From Anopheles merus (taxonomy: Eukaryota; Arthropoda; Insecta; Diptera; Culicidae): a stretch of 64,000 nt of DNA. Where the stretch lies: the NCBI RefSeq assembly GCF_017562075.2, contig NC_054081.1, forward strand, positions 6,491,502-6,555,501, given 5' to 3'. Shown one piece after another: positions 1 through 11,570 of this stretch (its first letter is position 1; every line of letters starts with the position of its first letter). A program made the translations under genes and the position numbers. The notes beneath the pieces are model-generated. The model did not search any database and was not told where the DNA came from. It was given only the letters and a program-made list of their open reading frames with translations.

Positions 1-228
1 TATTCAAGCTTTAGCTCCAGGAGACTCCCCCGGGAGGAAGTTCCTTTGGGCCCGCGTGCCGAATCGAATCACCATCGCAACGAGGCGCGCTCGTCTTTTT
101 CAAGCAGATAATTATAAACTCGGCAGGCACAAGGGCCGGGCAGTGTACGATCTCTTATTTTGCTTGTGCGAAATCGAATTACGTCTAATACCTGATTACA
201 CTTTCTTCACTCGAAGCGCTAAAAGAAG

Positions 229-260
<32 letters not shown>

Positions 261-613
261 GAAGAAAATATATAGCAACATCCCACTTGGGACGCGGCCA
301 GAAACGCTCACGCTGCAGCAATCGAGGCACAGTCGCACACACCAAACCGATCAAGGAAAGAGAAAAGAAAAAAGAACCTAAACCTCAGCCTACCAAGTAA
401 CGAAACACGACCACCTCGCGCGCCAGCATTCACAGCATTTGCTCGGAATGGCGGAAGCCTCCGGCCTGCCCCTTGTCAACGGTCGCCGTGGCCTGTAGCG
501 GCAATAAATCTTTCCGAAATTAAATGCGCATTTTCCGGTTCCCGTCACTTCAGCCGGGTGGTACGTCGAAAGTAGGCAGTTTTTCGGCTAGCTTTTTTTT
601 TTATTGTTGCTCA
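1..613. other. Non-coding stretch with a GAA microsatellite
   Basis: No recognisable coding sequence. An imperfect (GAA)n run lies at about 222-266, and the one open frame across it is only the Arg/Lys-rich translation of that run. A poly-T run precedes the hAT-like element. I see no RNA gene. Confidence 0.6.
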
Positions 614-1847
614 CTCCACACCAGTGATGGGTAAAAAGAAGTTTTCGCCAGAATCGATTCCAGTTTGCTCCAAAGTTTTCTGGGATCGGTTCAAAATAGT
701 AGGTCCGGAATCACTTTCTTGAATTGATTACGGAATCGGATCCGGAATCGGTATCGGTTTCAAAATCAGCTCCGGAATTGGGATCGGTTCCGGAATCGGA
801 ATCGGTTACGAAATTGCAATCGGTACCGGAATCGGAATTGGCTCCAAAATTGCAATCGGTTGTGGAATCGAAATCGGAATCAGATCTGGAGTCGGAATCG
901 ATTTCGGAATCGGAATTTGAATTAGTTCCGGAATCGGAATCGGTTCTGGAATCGGACTCGGTTTCGGAGTCAGAATCGATTCCGAAGTCGATTCCCGAAT
1001 CAGAATTGGTTCCGGAATCGATTCAGGAATCGAAATTGGTTCCAAAATCAGCTCCGGAACTGGGATCGGTTCCGGAATCGGAATGTGTTCCGGAATCGGG
1101 ATCTGTTCCGGAATCGCATTCGGTTCCAGAATCAGAATTGGTTCCAGAATCGCAATCGGTTTCGGAATCGGAATTGGAATCAGTTCCGGAATCGGAATTA
1201 GATCTGGAATCGGAATCCAAATCGGTTTCGGAATCGGAATCGGTTCCGGAATCGATTCCGGAATTGGAATTGGTTACGGAATCGATTCCGGAATCGGAAT
1301 TGGTTCCGGAATCGGAATCGGTTTCAGAATTAGAATAAGTTTCGGAATCAAAAACAACTCCAGAATCGGAATTGGCTTTGAAATAGGGGTCAGTCCAATG
1401 ATAATAATACGTATGGATAGCCGCCAAGAAACCAAATTTTCTTATAAACGATCTATTCTCATGGAGATTCTCGGAATGAGTTGGCTTTTAAAACTCCTCA
1501 ATTTCAATTGAAGAACTGATTTTTATTCCGAAACTTACTCAAATTCTGGAGTCAATTCCAATCCTGATTCCGTTTTCGGAGCAAATTTCGACTCCCAGGT
1601 CATTTCCGATTACGATCCCGATCCCAGAAATGATTCCAGATTTGGAATCGACTCCGGATTCGGCTCCGGATTCGGCTCCGGATTCGGATCCGGAATCGGT
1701 TCTGAAATTGGATCCGGAATCGGTTCCGAAATCGACTTCGAAATGGGAATTGATTCCAGCATGTGGAGAATTGGATCCGAAACTGATTCCGAGCACGGTA
1801 CCGGAATCGGGTAGGTCCGATTCCAAGCTCCCATCACTACTGCACAC
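614..1847 (-). mobile_element. hAT-like non-autonomous element with satellite interior, copy 1
   Basis: The element proper is 622-1839 (1218 bp). Its ends are CAGTGATGGG on the left and CCCATCACTA on the right, inverted copies of each other. The flanking octamers are ctccacac (614-621) and ctgcacac (1840-1847), seven of eight identical, as expected for an 8-bp target site duplication of the hAT superfamily. The interior is a degenerate tandem array of GGAATC-type hexamers that pair into palindromic 12-mers such as GGAATCGGTTCC. A roughly 110-bp unique piece (about 1415-1525) interrupts it. The right end matches the left end of the copy at 32798, so the two copies lie in opposite orientation. 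No transposase is encoded. Long Ser/Glu/Pro frames inside are repeat translation, not genes. Confidence 0.75.
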
Positions 1848-2706
1848 CCACCATTGCAGCTTACGAACGGTTTGCAATGAAGCCTGAAGGAGGCGGTCGT
1901 GAAGAGACCCGCGCGCGTTAAGCCCAAAACCGATCCAATTCCGGGGCACCGATCGAATTGACGGGCAGGATGAACGCGGGCAACATATTTACTGCTCGAA
2001 AATCGGGTTTGATCGGGCTTACAGTGAACCATCTTTGCCCGGGATTTGGCGTTACCCGGGCGCATGCAGATGAAATAAAGCATCGACACAAATGGATTCT
2101 CACTAACAGGGGGCGCTAAGCGAAACAATAGCAGCTACAAAAAACGCACTCACACGAAAGTAAAACAGGGACCTGCCCTTGCCCGTGAGCTACTTAACAC
2201 ACACAAACACACTCGTTGGAACCACGGCCACATGATGCGTCCAACAAAATGCCACCCAACGGCGAAGGGATTTGTGCCGCGCCGCATTCGATAAATTGCC
2301 CGTGAACCTCGGGCTTCAGCTCGCACACGCTGGTACGCGAGGGCAGGGTTGGCCTACGCCGGTTTTGTACGCTGCGTAGCATAATTTTGCCACACCCTCC
2401 TCCTGCACCGACCGCAGCACCCCACCGGGCAGGGAACGTGGCCACCGACCGCCTTACCGCTGCCGAGCGAAACCTCAAATTAAACGCAAATTAACATACA
2501 GATTCACACGGCCGCACTAATGAAGCGGTTTGCCTACCGTTCAGGGAGCGCCGCCTCAAAACGAACGGAAGGCACTTTTGGCAAGCTGGGAAGGGGAGGG
2601 AGGAACGGAAGATGAAAAGGAAAAGGGGTCGCAATTTTGGAGGATGACGAAGGGGCAAGCGCAGGGAAAGTGTGCGTTTCCTGCTTCCATTTTGAGCCCT
2701 TTGCTG

Positions 2707-2709
<3 letters not shown>

Positions 2710-2764
<55 letters not shown>

Positions 2765-2770
2765 TCTCTC
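2710..2770. repeat. (CT)n microsatellite
   Basis: About 50 bp of pure CT dinucleotide followed by interrupted TCTCTT. No gene context is visible. Confidence 0.95.
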
Positions 2771-3469
2771 TTTCACGCTCTCTCTCTATCTCTCTCTTTA
2801 TCTCACTTTAACTGCACCTACAAAACGTCTCACGGCTGAGTACGTTGGAGCGCGAACCGAGAAGATCGGGATCTTTTTATTATTTTATTTAAGACACTTC
2901 GCACCGCCCGGTCCCTGCCCGATTATGCTCGGGATGGTCCAAAAAGCCTTTCTCCCCACCCGGGCGCTGTATTAACATTTACATTTCAATAATTCAAACC
3001 ACCCCAAAGTGCGGCACAGACGCGGCTTCGCGAGCGCTCCTGCCAACAAGGGCTTCCCTGGGCCGGGCTCTCCTCGCTGCTTCCACCACTAATCGCGGGC
3101 GGGTTTTAATGGTTCCGTCTTGCCAGAAACCAGAGCCCCCTTCCCGTTTTTTAGTGCCAACGGAACCCCCTGTCCGCCCCTCCCTGGCAGAGGTTCTGTC
3201 GCGCGAAAGTGTGTGCGTAATTGTAAAATATATGCACGCCCAAGCTCCTAGGGGTGCAGGCTGCCGGAAGGGGCAAATAACGGGTAGGAAGGTGTTGCCA
3301 TCATAAAAGCAAGCTGTGCGACGTTCCATGCTTTTTTTTTTGGCCTGGTTAGAACCGTGGTTCGATTGGGAGCCCGCGGGTTCGGTTTGTCATTTGGGAA
3401 CATAATGTCACACCCAACCGGAAGATTTCGTGGATCGCCAAAGAAAGCTAGATAGAGACAGAAAGAAAG

Positions 3470-3470
3470 C

Positions 3471-3518
<48 letters not shown>
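3470..3518. repeat. (GA)n microsatellite
   Basis: A nearly pure GA dinucleotide run with one interruption (GAAGAG). Confidence 0.95.
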
Positions 3519-3523
<5 letters not shown>

Positions 3524-4435
3524 TAAAGTACAGCTTTCCCTTACTTTGGATGGTTTATTGGGGACGCAAAAGTTGGGACGAAACCATCGTTTACCGAAAA
3601 AAGACAACCTCCAAATGCGGCGGGCGGGTGCAATGATCATGAATATTTAAGCAGCTTTATAGCAACGAACAAATTATTTCAAGCTCGGGAACCGAAATGA
3701 TCCCGCCAGTTTGAAGATGCGTGATAAGGGGGCCACGGGACGGGCCTAAAACGTCACCCATCCTTCCAGGCAAACTGCATCACGTACAAACACACCTTTA
3801 TGTCACCCGCAATGATGGTGACGGTGGGTTGTTAAATGGGTAGGCCGGTAAAATACATTATTCCGGGTAAACCAGCGGGATCGTTTCGGTGTGTTGGGTT
3901 TCCTCTATTTCATCAATTTAGCTCTCTAGGCTAAACATACATTGTACAGCCACATACGCAACACTAGAGGCGGGTTCCTTTTCTTCTTGTTCTTTTTCGA
4001 CTTGGTATAAAGTCCTAAAAGAACATGCCGGCCTACGGGGGGGGGGGCGATCCATTCTAGACATGAATTCTTAAAATTCATCATTAACACAAATATAATT
4101 CTTCATCGGAACTAAACTAACTCTGATCCAAGAAAAATACAGATAGAGCGCAAAGAGACTATCGTGATCTCATCAAGCTGCATTTAAAAGGTAAGAATTC
4201 TATCAAGTATAACACTTACCAATTAGACGTATGAAATTTGGCAAAAAGAACAACACCGAACTAAGCAGAGAACTGATATCCGATCTCTAACTCTGATATC
4301 CGTAGCTGCAGCAACCGCCTCTGTACCGATACCGTTGATGCGCCGTTACCTATTTTTTCTGAAGCAGAAGTTTCCGCCGCATTAAATGAAATTTATTTGA
4401 AGTAATGTTAAAATCAATAATGGTATTGTTCTTTT

Positions 4436-4670
4436 AATAAGTAATATTATTATTATGATTATAATTATTATTATTTTAAAATTATTCATATTTTTATTGT
4501 TATTATTACTAAATTTACTATATTTATAACATGATTATTGTAACTATTATTATTATTACAATAATAAAAATAATAAAAATAATTATATAACTATTATTTT
4601 ATTTATTATTATTATTTTATATTATTATTGTATTATTTTGATTATTATATTATAAGTGTTATTATTATTA

Positions 4671-4702
<32 letters not shown>

Positions 4703-4703
4703 T

Positions 4704-4758
<55 letters not shown>

Positions 4759-5028
4759 TATTATTATTATTATATTATCATTATAATTATTTTATAATTA
4801 TTATTATTAATATTATTATTATAATTATTATTATATGATCAGTATTATCATTTATTTTTATTATTGTTGATGTTGTGCTGTTGTATTGTTGTTGTTGTTG
4901 TTGTTGTTTTTGTTGTTGTTGTTGTTGTTGTGTTATCAAATTTTATTATTATTATATTATTATTATTATTATATTATCTATTGTTATTATTATTATTATA
5001 TATTAATATTATATTATTATATTATTAT

Positions 5029-5065
<37 letters not shown>

Positions 5066-5275
5066 ATTATTATTATATTATTATTATATTATTATTATTT
5101 TTACTATTATTATTATTATTATAGTCATTATTTTTATTTATTTGATAATTATAACTGGTAACATTATTTTTCAAATATATATTATTATTATTAATATAAT
5201 CATAATTATTATTATTTTGTTATCATTGTTATTATTTTTATTATTGTTATTACTTTTATTATTATTTTATTTGTA
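4436..5275. repeat. Long (TTA)n-rich low-complexity tract
   Basis: About 840 bp made almost entirely of TTA/TAT/ATT trinucleotides, with a (TTG)n patch at about 4866-4932. Apparent poly-Leu, poly-Tyr and poly-Ile frames come from the repeat. A stretch this long and AT-rich may be hard to assemble and could be polymorphic. Confidence 0.95.
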
Positions 5276-5375
5276 ATTTTAAGACCAAACATTTAGTGAC
5301 CAAGAATTTTGCGATCAAGAATTTTGCGACCAAGATATTTGCGACCAAGAATATTTTCGACCAAGAAGGAATAAA
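5276..5375 (+). repeat. Short tandem array of an ~18-bp unit (TTTGCGACCAAGAA)
   Basis: Four to five degenerate units share the core GCGACCAAGAAT (gtgaccaagaatt, gcgatcaagaatt, gcgaccaagatat, gcgaccaagaata, cgaccaagaagg). They directly follow the TTA tract. Confidence 0.7.
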
Positions 5376-6928
5376 ATACGGTAATTATAACCTTTAATGC
5401 ATAGTGACGCAGAAACATTCGTTCGGTTGGAACGCTTAGAGCTTGGAGACATTTTTTTTACGATTCTGCTCTCCATTATCGATCAAATCCCATCATGACT
5501 TGTGCAGTATATAGACCTGTATAACATTAAAATGTTACGTGGTAGGATTGAAGCCCTTGGCTCGCCCCTTTTTGATGAATTTTGACGCTGGAACGCCCTT
5601 TTTGCCTGCCGGAGGCATTGCCTCCTTTACGATTGATAGTCTCAATAAGCCGGCCCCAGGTATCAGTTTATATTGGCATTGCAAACCAACGTCTATCAAA
5701 ATACATTCATATATTGGTACGAGCGCTTTTCAAACGCTTGTTAAAATAATGTTCAAAAATTGGTGTCCTGTTCAACTTATGTTTCGCTGAGTGCGTCGTT
5801 TGGATTGGATTTAATTGCCTGCATACAAGCGTGCGCACAAGGTTGGATGTTTCGGAAAACAGCGCAACGGTACGCGGAGTTCCAGATACCATTTTACGAA
5901 CCACCAGTTTACGATCAATGCAATCACGCGCGAACAGGTTGCATTGAATTCAGCGCAAAAAACGCCTTTCGGTACATCACACAGCTTAAGGTAAGTCAAA
6001 TAAAAAAACACACACACACATATATAAAACTTGTTTACGTGAAATTCATACGCTTGATTTTGAACAACAACAAAGAATCACTGTTTCGCACATAAAGCCA
6101 AAAGTCTTTTTTTGTTTGTTTTACCATTCCTTTCAACTCTGTTTTTAGAATTAATTTCAGATCCAAAACTCCCTGGCCTCTCCCCCACGGTACTACCTGT
6201 GGGTGCGTGTGAGTGTGTGTTCATGCTTCGAATCACTTAATACTTTTCACTGCTCGCACAATGCATCCATCCGCACTAATGGCTGGCTGGGCTCAAGCGC
6301 ATACAGACAACACACCACAAAAAAACAGGGAGGAGAGCTGTGTAGTACCGACCGAGACAGTGTAAACAGCAAACGACAAACGACTATAATAACGACTCTC
6401 GCCATCAGTCCGAAGCTCCACGCGAAAATAAAATAAAACCAACACAAAATCAAAAGTACTTCAGGACCGGGTGAGTGTTTGGGTTGGATGTTTTTTTTTT
6501 ACTATTTTCCTGTTCTAGCTGTTCAAATCGCTTCTGCTGTTGCTGCTTGGTCTGGTGCTCGGGATGATAAATTTAGACACTCCACAAAACAAAACAAACA
6601 GAGTGAAAAATGTTCACCGCCGGCATCCAACGGAGCTGAGATTGGATAGCAACAATGGACAATATAAAAAACAGAAAAGCAGGCAGAACATGATGGGGCC
6701 GGCGGGAGGATTTGTTTGCCGATATTTTCTATTAAAAATTGATAACCATAAACATGTGCACCATTTTCACTCCGCATCGCCCCGTCGCTTTCTATCGCTC
6801 CTGCTCTCCGTCTCTGTTTATGTCTCTTAGAGCATGATCGCCAGTCGAAACCAAAAAGTTGAAGACCCTTTTGAATGTGTGTGTGTTGTGTTTTCTACAT
6901 CGTTAATAAAGCTTGTTGAGCCTTTTTT
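5376..6928. other. Non-coding stretch downstream of gene A
   Basis: No exon I can defend. A frame ending near 5993 is followed by GTAAGT, but I see no family similarity and no partner exon. The minus strand just beyond the stop codon of gene A (6840-6928) carries no AATAAA. This interval is not homologous to the region that follows the equivalent point in gene B. Confidence 0.5.
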
Positions 6929-9770
6929 TTATCGCACGTGCTCCAGTATCCATGCAAGATCTGTCCGCTCAATCTTGTGAAATATGTACGGACCGTGCGG
7001 GAGGCGTGAGAGAATGGATGACGCATCGACATGCATGCCGTACAGAAAGTAGCGCGGACCGTCTTCGTACGGTACCCTCACCAGATAGGGACTGCCCAGT
7101 GCGGAAAACAGTGACTCTTGGTGAAATGTTTCAAAATCCTCGACTGCACATGATGCCTCCGTGTTCAAGGTGATAGGGTGACCTAAGTGAAAAAGTCTCT
7201 GCTGGCATTTCTGGAAGTCGGCCATCTTCAGCTTTTTCATTTTGTATGAATTGATGAAGTTTGAGTACGACAAAATCACCTCCGCGGGTTTGTTACGATG
7301 CAGCCCGTCCATGAAGGGCAAACAGATCGGCTTGATGTAAGGATTCGTCAGATCTGCTGGAACGAACAGCTCTATCAGTGCAAACAGCTGCCTGGGATGA
7401 TCGGGCGGAGGGAAGATTATGTTCTTGATTTCCAAGTTCTGGGTGTATCTGTAACCATTTCCCAGGGTAACATATCGCCTACAATGGAATAAGGAAGAGA
7501 GCAACAGAGAAGGCCAATCAAAATAAAGAGAGATAAAGAGATTGTCAGAGGTATCTCTCTTTCACAGCGAAAAAGACAAAGAGAAAGCAAAGGATCAGCT
7601 ACACTTCACGCATAGATACTTACCAATCTACACCGTCCGGTACACTGGTTTTGGGCGCCAAGACGTACCACTCGCTGATGAGCACTACTGTGCTGGTTGT
7701 GAACTCATATTTACGATGATTTTCTGTTAGAAATTTTCCCACCCATGGTATGAAAATATCTTCGGTCGTGCTATTGCTATCGGAGCTGATTAGGCCACAT
7801 TGATCCATATTGAACAGACGCAATTTTTCATTTCCTGGCTGTTGCTGTAACTTGCTCCACTCCGACTCGAGTGTTTGCTGAGTTACCTCAGTATCTGTAT
7901 CATCCACTTCTGCTAGCGCGTTGTACCTCATGTTGTAAAGGATCCAGTCGACATATGCCTCGATATTGTTGTAAATTGGTGGTGTAGGTGAACGGCAGGC
8001 CAGCCCAGCCAGCTCAAATCCTCGGAGAAAGTATTGCACCTTACCACCGAACATCTTCATTTCTTGGAGCGGTGCACCACTTACTGGAGAAGAGCAAAAT
8101 GTTTTGTCGTCTATGTCTGTTACGGCGCAAAGTCGCTTGTGGTCCAGATTCAGCACAACCTGCTTTTCCGCGTACTGTCTCGTGCATTCATCCGACTCCA
8201 TGTGCCGAACGGGAAGGTTGAATGCAATTCTTGAGGTCCAATAGCTTGATGCTACGTATAGGTTAGTCTTCGCATTCGTTCTAAGCTCGGGCGTTACCGG
8301 CATGCAGATAGGCTGCACGTTCGGCTGGCTGGTGTCTGCTGGGCTCAGCAGCTCAATCAATGCGATATTGTCTGTAGAATTATTTTTTCCAAACTTTGGA
8401 TGTACAACAACCCTCTGAATTTTCCGGATTTGTTCAAAAACTCCACACTTTGTGGACTTATTACCATCATAGCATGTTGCTGTCTCATTACCGGTGCCAC
8501 CGCCTAGTGAAATATAAGGTCTTTGGGTATAAATGAAAATCACGTTAAGTTTGTTGTTATGCGTATCTTTTCCAAGAATAAAACAATACTTACGTAACAC
8601 CAACGATATCAAAGCAATGTGCCGGCCCGACAGCGTACCAATCGCTGATCAGTGTAACCATACACCTCGGACTATCTTCATTCGGCACCTTCACCTCTCC
8701 CAACCATGGTAGAAACCAATCATCAACTACAATGGAAGATTTCATACCACAGGTGTCAAAGTTGAACAACCGCAGCTTTTCTTCGTAGTCCACTTCCAGC
8801 ACATCACTCTCAACCGGTAGCACACGCTGATCGACGTACTGCTTAATCCATTCCACGTACTGGGCCACGTCGGTGTAGACGGTGTACTTGAGCGGATCGC
8901 ACAGTCCACTGATTCCCCGCGCTGGAGTGAACGACACCAAGCCGCGCACGAACCACCGACCGCTGACCTCGAAGAACATGCCTCCGCCGCTATCTCCATT
9001 GCACGCACTCACACCGTTCTGTCCTTTGCCGCAGAACATGTCCAACGTTAGATGCGTTCCGTACACGGCCCGATCACTTGCAATGCACGTGTAAGGATCC
9101 ACCACTCCAATCGTGGCTTGCTTGAGCTGCTCCGACACGACATCCCGTTCGCTCAGCCCAAACCCAACTATTGTTCCGTTTCTGCCCACGATCAGCTCCA
9201 GCGCACTGTCCATTGTCCACAGACAGACGGGCTGCACATACCTGTTCATGCTGATGTTGGTCCTGAGCTTGATCAAAGCTATGTCGTGGATGACACTGGC
9301 TTTGCTGAACCCAGGATGTATTATTATCTCACGCACATCGAACGTCTGGCTGTAGTCGCTGGTCTCGTTCAGGTGGATTTGTCCCACGTGTACTGTCACG
9401 AGAGCTGCCGAGATCTTGCCGCTTAGAGTGGACACGCAATGCGATGCTTGAAAGAATAAGAACCATTTAAATATTCTTATTTGCGTCTCTTGAAATGAAA
9501 CCCAATGCGTTACTTCTTACCCGTCAGAATAGTTGCATTGTCAAGAATGGAGCCACCGCACGCGTATTCATTCTGCTCGCCTTTACGATGGAAGATAGCC
9601 GCATGCCACGGCCAGTGACCTGCAATGGCATTGGCGCCATTGTGAATCAGGTAGTTTGTTTTCACTTTGCGTCTGCCGCACGATAAATGATCCTCGTGTC
9701 CATCGGGTGTTTGAGCCACCCAATGCAAACACCCGATCAGTAGGAAACACCATTTGAGAGAGCAATACAT
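6929..9770 (-). CDS. Secreted multi-domain S1 protease, truncated copy (one active, two dead domains)
   Basis: Four exons on the minus strand: 9770-9521, 9446-8594, 8520-7624 and 7478-6929, all with GT-AG introns (74, 73 and 145 bp). They join in frame into 849 residues. The chosen ATG opens a hydrophobic signal peptide (about residues 1-20), and no better in-frame ATG lies upstream. Domain 1 (about 40-290) follows a CGRRKVK segment and WPWHAAI. It has His86 (TASHC, rebuilt across intron 1), Asp138 (HDIAL) and Ser236 (GDSGGG), so it should be an active S1 protease. The residue at the position of trypsin Asp189 is Ser230. Domain 2 keeps His360 but has NIAL for DIAL and VSGAP for DSGGP. Domain 3 has APKTS for AAHC and no catalytic Asp or Ser. 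Each dead domain begins after EKLRLFN.D.CG. The protein ends at HVR followed by TAA, exactly where similarity to gene B stops. It lacks domain 4, and no poly(A) signal is visible. It may be a working shortened paralogue or a decaying copy. Confidence 0.75.
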
Positions 9771-10250
9771 AATGACACAGTAAAACACAAACAACTTGGA
9801 TACGGAGAGCTTAGCTTGCGACCGCACTGTACCACAGCAGAACTGGAAGTAATCTTCCCGTTAGCCGCGACCGGTGGAGATGATGAGAGAATATACGATA
9901 AACGCTAATGCTGTGGGGTGGCTGGAATTTTGGGAAACCACAAAACATGTTCCAAATCGAAACATAAAACAGCTAGGTATGAGCATCTTCACCGAGCAAG
10001 GCCAGATCCGCGAGTCGAGTTATGCAAATCAAGAATCTTCCGCGTGAAGAGATAACCAAACTAGTTTGGTCGCGTGTAGTTGACAGCGCTTGAACCATGA
10101 GCACCAGCGTCGACAACGTATTGACCAGCAAGAAGTCGGTGGCACGTGGCTACAGCGAACGAAATTCAATGTAGTAGCGTTTGTGTTTGGTTTTTTTTTG
10201 TTACGAAAACTGTGAAAGATAATCATTATGTTAGCTATTGGTGTACTTAA
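9771..10250 (-). promoter_or_regulatory. Duplicated 5' flank of gene A
   Basis: This stretch aligns with 45219-45645 upstream of gene B, with scattered substitutions and small indels. Shared blocks include GACCGGTGGAGATGATGAGAG and an octamer-like TATGCAAATCAAG. Similarity ends near 10250, just after TTGGTGTA, so this marks the 5' limit of the duplicated segment. It probably contains the 5' UTR and promoter, but I see no clear TATA box for the minus strand. Open frames in it shift between the two copies and are not coding. Confidence 0.5.
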
Positions 10251-10279
10251 GATGATAGTGCATGTCCAATCAAGGTGAT

Positions 10280-11570
10280 TTCTAAATTTTTTAATTGTTT
10301 ATTACTCGTCCAATGGATAACAATGGATCCGTGTAAATGTTCTTAAGTCTAATATTAGTTTATGATAAGTAGAAAGATCATCTTAATAATTCATTTCTAA
10401 GGCTAAGGGTGTCTCTAGATCCATATCCAGTTCGACTACGGTTCAGGGCAAGTAACGGACGAGAACGAAGCTGAACAGCAGGCGCGTAAAAGTTTAACTG
10501 CTGGAGCAGGGATGAACAGTCGATGTTACTTTGCAGTAAACCAGCCACAAATAGTTGTTGTGCGGTACGGCGTCGGATGTGGAGCGGTTGCAGTCCGAGG
10601 AGCAGAAGTCACGTTTCATAAGGTGGTAACTGACTGCCAGGTGGCCAAGGTAACAAGCGTGTTGCGTACCGGGCGGATAATACCGCAGTATAATGCATTG
10701 ATGCAGACTGGGTCTTTGAAATCTCTTGTTATCCGAAACAACATGCCAAGCAATTGATTACCTCGGGTAATCACCTCCTCCGTTTGCTGGTCAAATGACA
10801 GCTTTGAATCAAGTATGACTCCGAGATGCTTCATAGCATTAGTGCGTTCTATTGGTAAACCGTTAACCGTTAACCGTTAACCGTCATTGGTGAAAATCGA
10901 ATAGGTATTGTTGTAGCTCGGAGTGGTCTGTGTCATTCTTTACCGTCATGTAGATTTTAATATCATCTGCATACATTAAATGATTCGCTGCTGGTACGAC
11001 ATACGATAGGTCGTGGAAGAACAGTACGAACAGTAGTGGACCCAGGTTGCTACCTTGTGGCACACCAGATGATGCAATGAAAGACCTTGAATGGCACCGT
11101 TGGAAAGATGCAGCATACGATCGATTGACAAGGTACGATTCTAACCAGCATATTAAATTTCGCCCAAGGATGCTAAAAGGATGTTGTGATCGATGCTATC
11201 AAAAGCAGCCTTTAAATCCATATCAACTGCATCTGTTTGCATCCTGCTGTCCATGTTACGGAGACATTGTGATGTAAAGTCAACAAGGTTAGTAATCATC
11301 GACCGCTTTGGAACGAAACCGTGTTGTTGAGGGCTAATATAGTGATATGAAGCCGTGAGTAAACTTGTTTGGATCACTTTCTCAAAAACTTTGGCCCTAG
11401 CACTGAGTGATGTTATGCCTCTATAGTTGGCTGCATCTTCCTTGTCACCTTTTTTTAAATATGGGGACAATCCATGAACTCTTCCAAATCGAGGGGAATT
11501 CTCCTTGTAGCAGTGAAAAATTAAAAATTTTGGTGAAGATTTCAAGCATATAGTTTCTGTTCTATTCTAT
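10280..11570 (-). mobile_element. 5'-truncated, decayed non-LTR retrotransposon (reverse transcriptase part)
   Basis: Read on the minus strand, successive pieces match a LINE reverse transcriptase in the right order. They are NYRGITSL and QQHGFVPKRS, then DLKAAFDSIDHNIL (frame near 11153-11545), then GVPQGSNLGPLLF (at 11049-11066 and just below), then the catalytic YADD (10962-10973), then HLGVILDSKLSF (about 10834). A C-terminal SRTGYGSR..LSLRN lies near 10440. The pieces lie in different frames with stops, so it is dead. No endonuclease region is present, as in 5'-truncated insertions. The 3' end is an AT-rich tail near 10280. The clade is not assigned, although the motifs look jockey/CR1-like. 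It starts immediately upstream of the duplicated flank of gene A. Confidence 0.8.

Larger units (their letters stand above)
1848..4435. other. Non-coding stretch with TC, GA and SINE-tail repeats
   Basis: No exon recognised. It holds a (CT)n run at about 2710-2770 and a (GA)n run at about 3470-3518. A fragment near 3975-4035 reads, on the minus strand, as GCCGGCATG...TTAGGAC followed by a GAA-rich tail. That resembles the 3' end of the SINE-like piece near 15864. The open frames over the TC and GA runs are Ser/Leu or Arg/Glu repeats and are not credible genes. Confidence 0.6.

Noticed and set aside
724..1338. Long open frame rich in Ser, Glu, Pro and Val (and its antisense Ser/Asp and Gly/Ile frames)
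   Set aside because: It is the translation of the GGAATC satellite; open frames exist on both strands because the repeat lacks stop codons.
4656..5161. Poly-Leu, poly-Tyr and poly-Ile frames that look like membrane proteins
   Set aside because: They arise from the (TTA)n tract.
6929..9770. A CLIP-domain immune protease
   Set aside because: No six-cysteine CLIP module lies between the signal peptide and the first S1 domain in either copy.
9771..10226. Frames in the 5' flank of gene A that resemble frames in the flank of gene B
   Set aside because: The similarity is that of duplicated DNA; indels between the copies are not multiples of three, so no coding constraint is seen.
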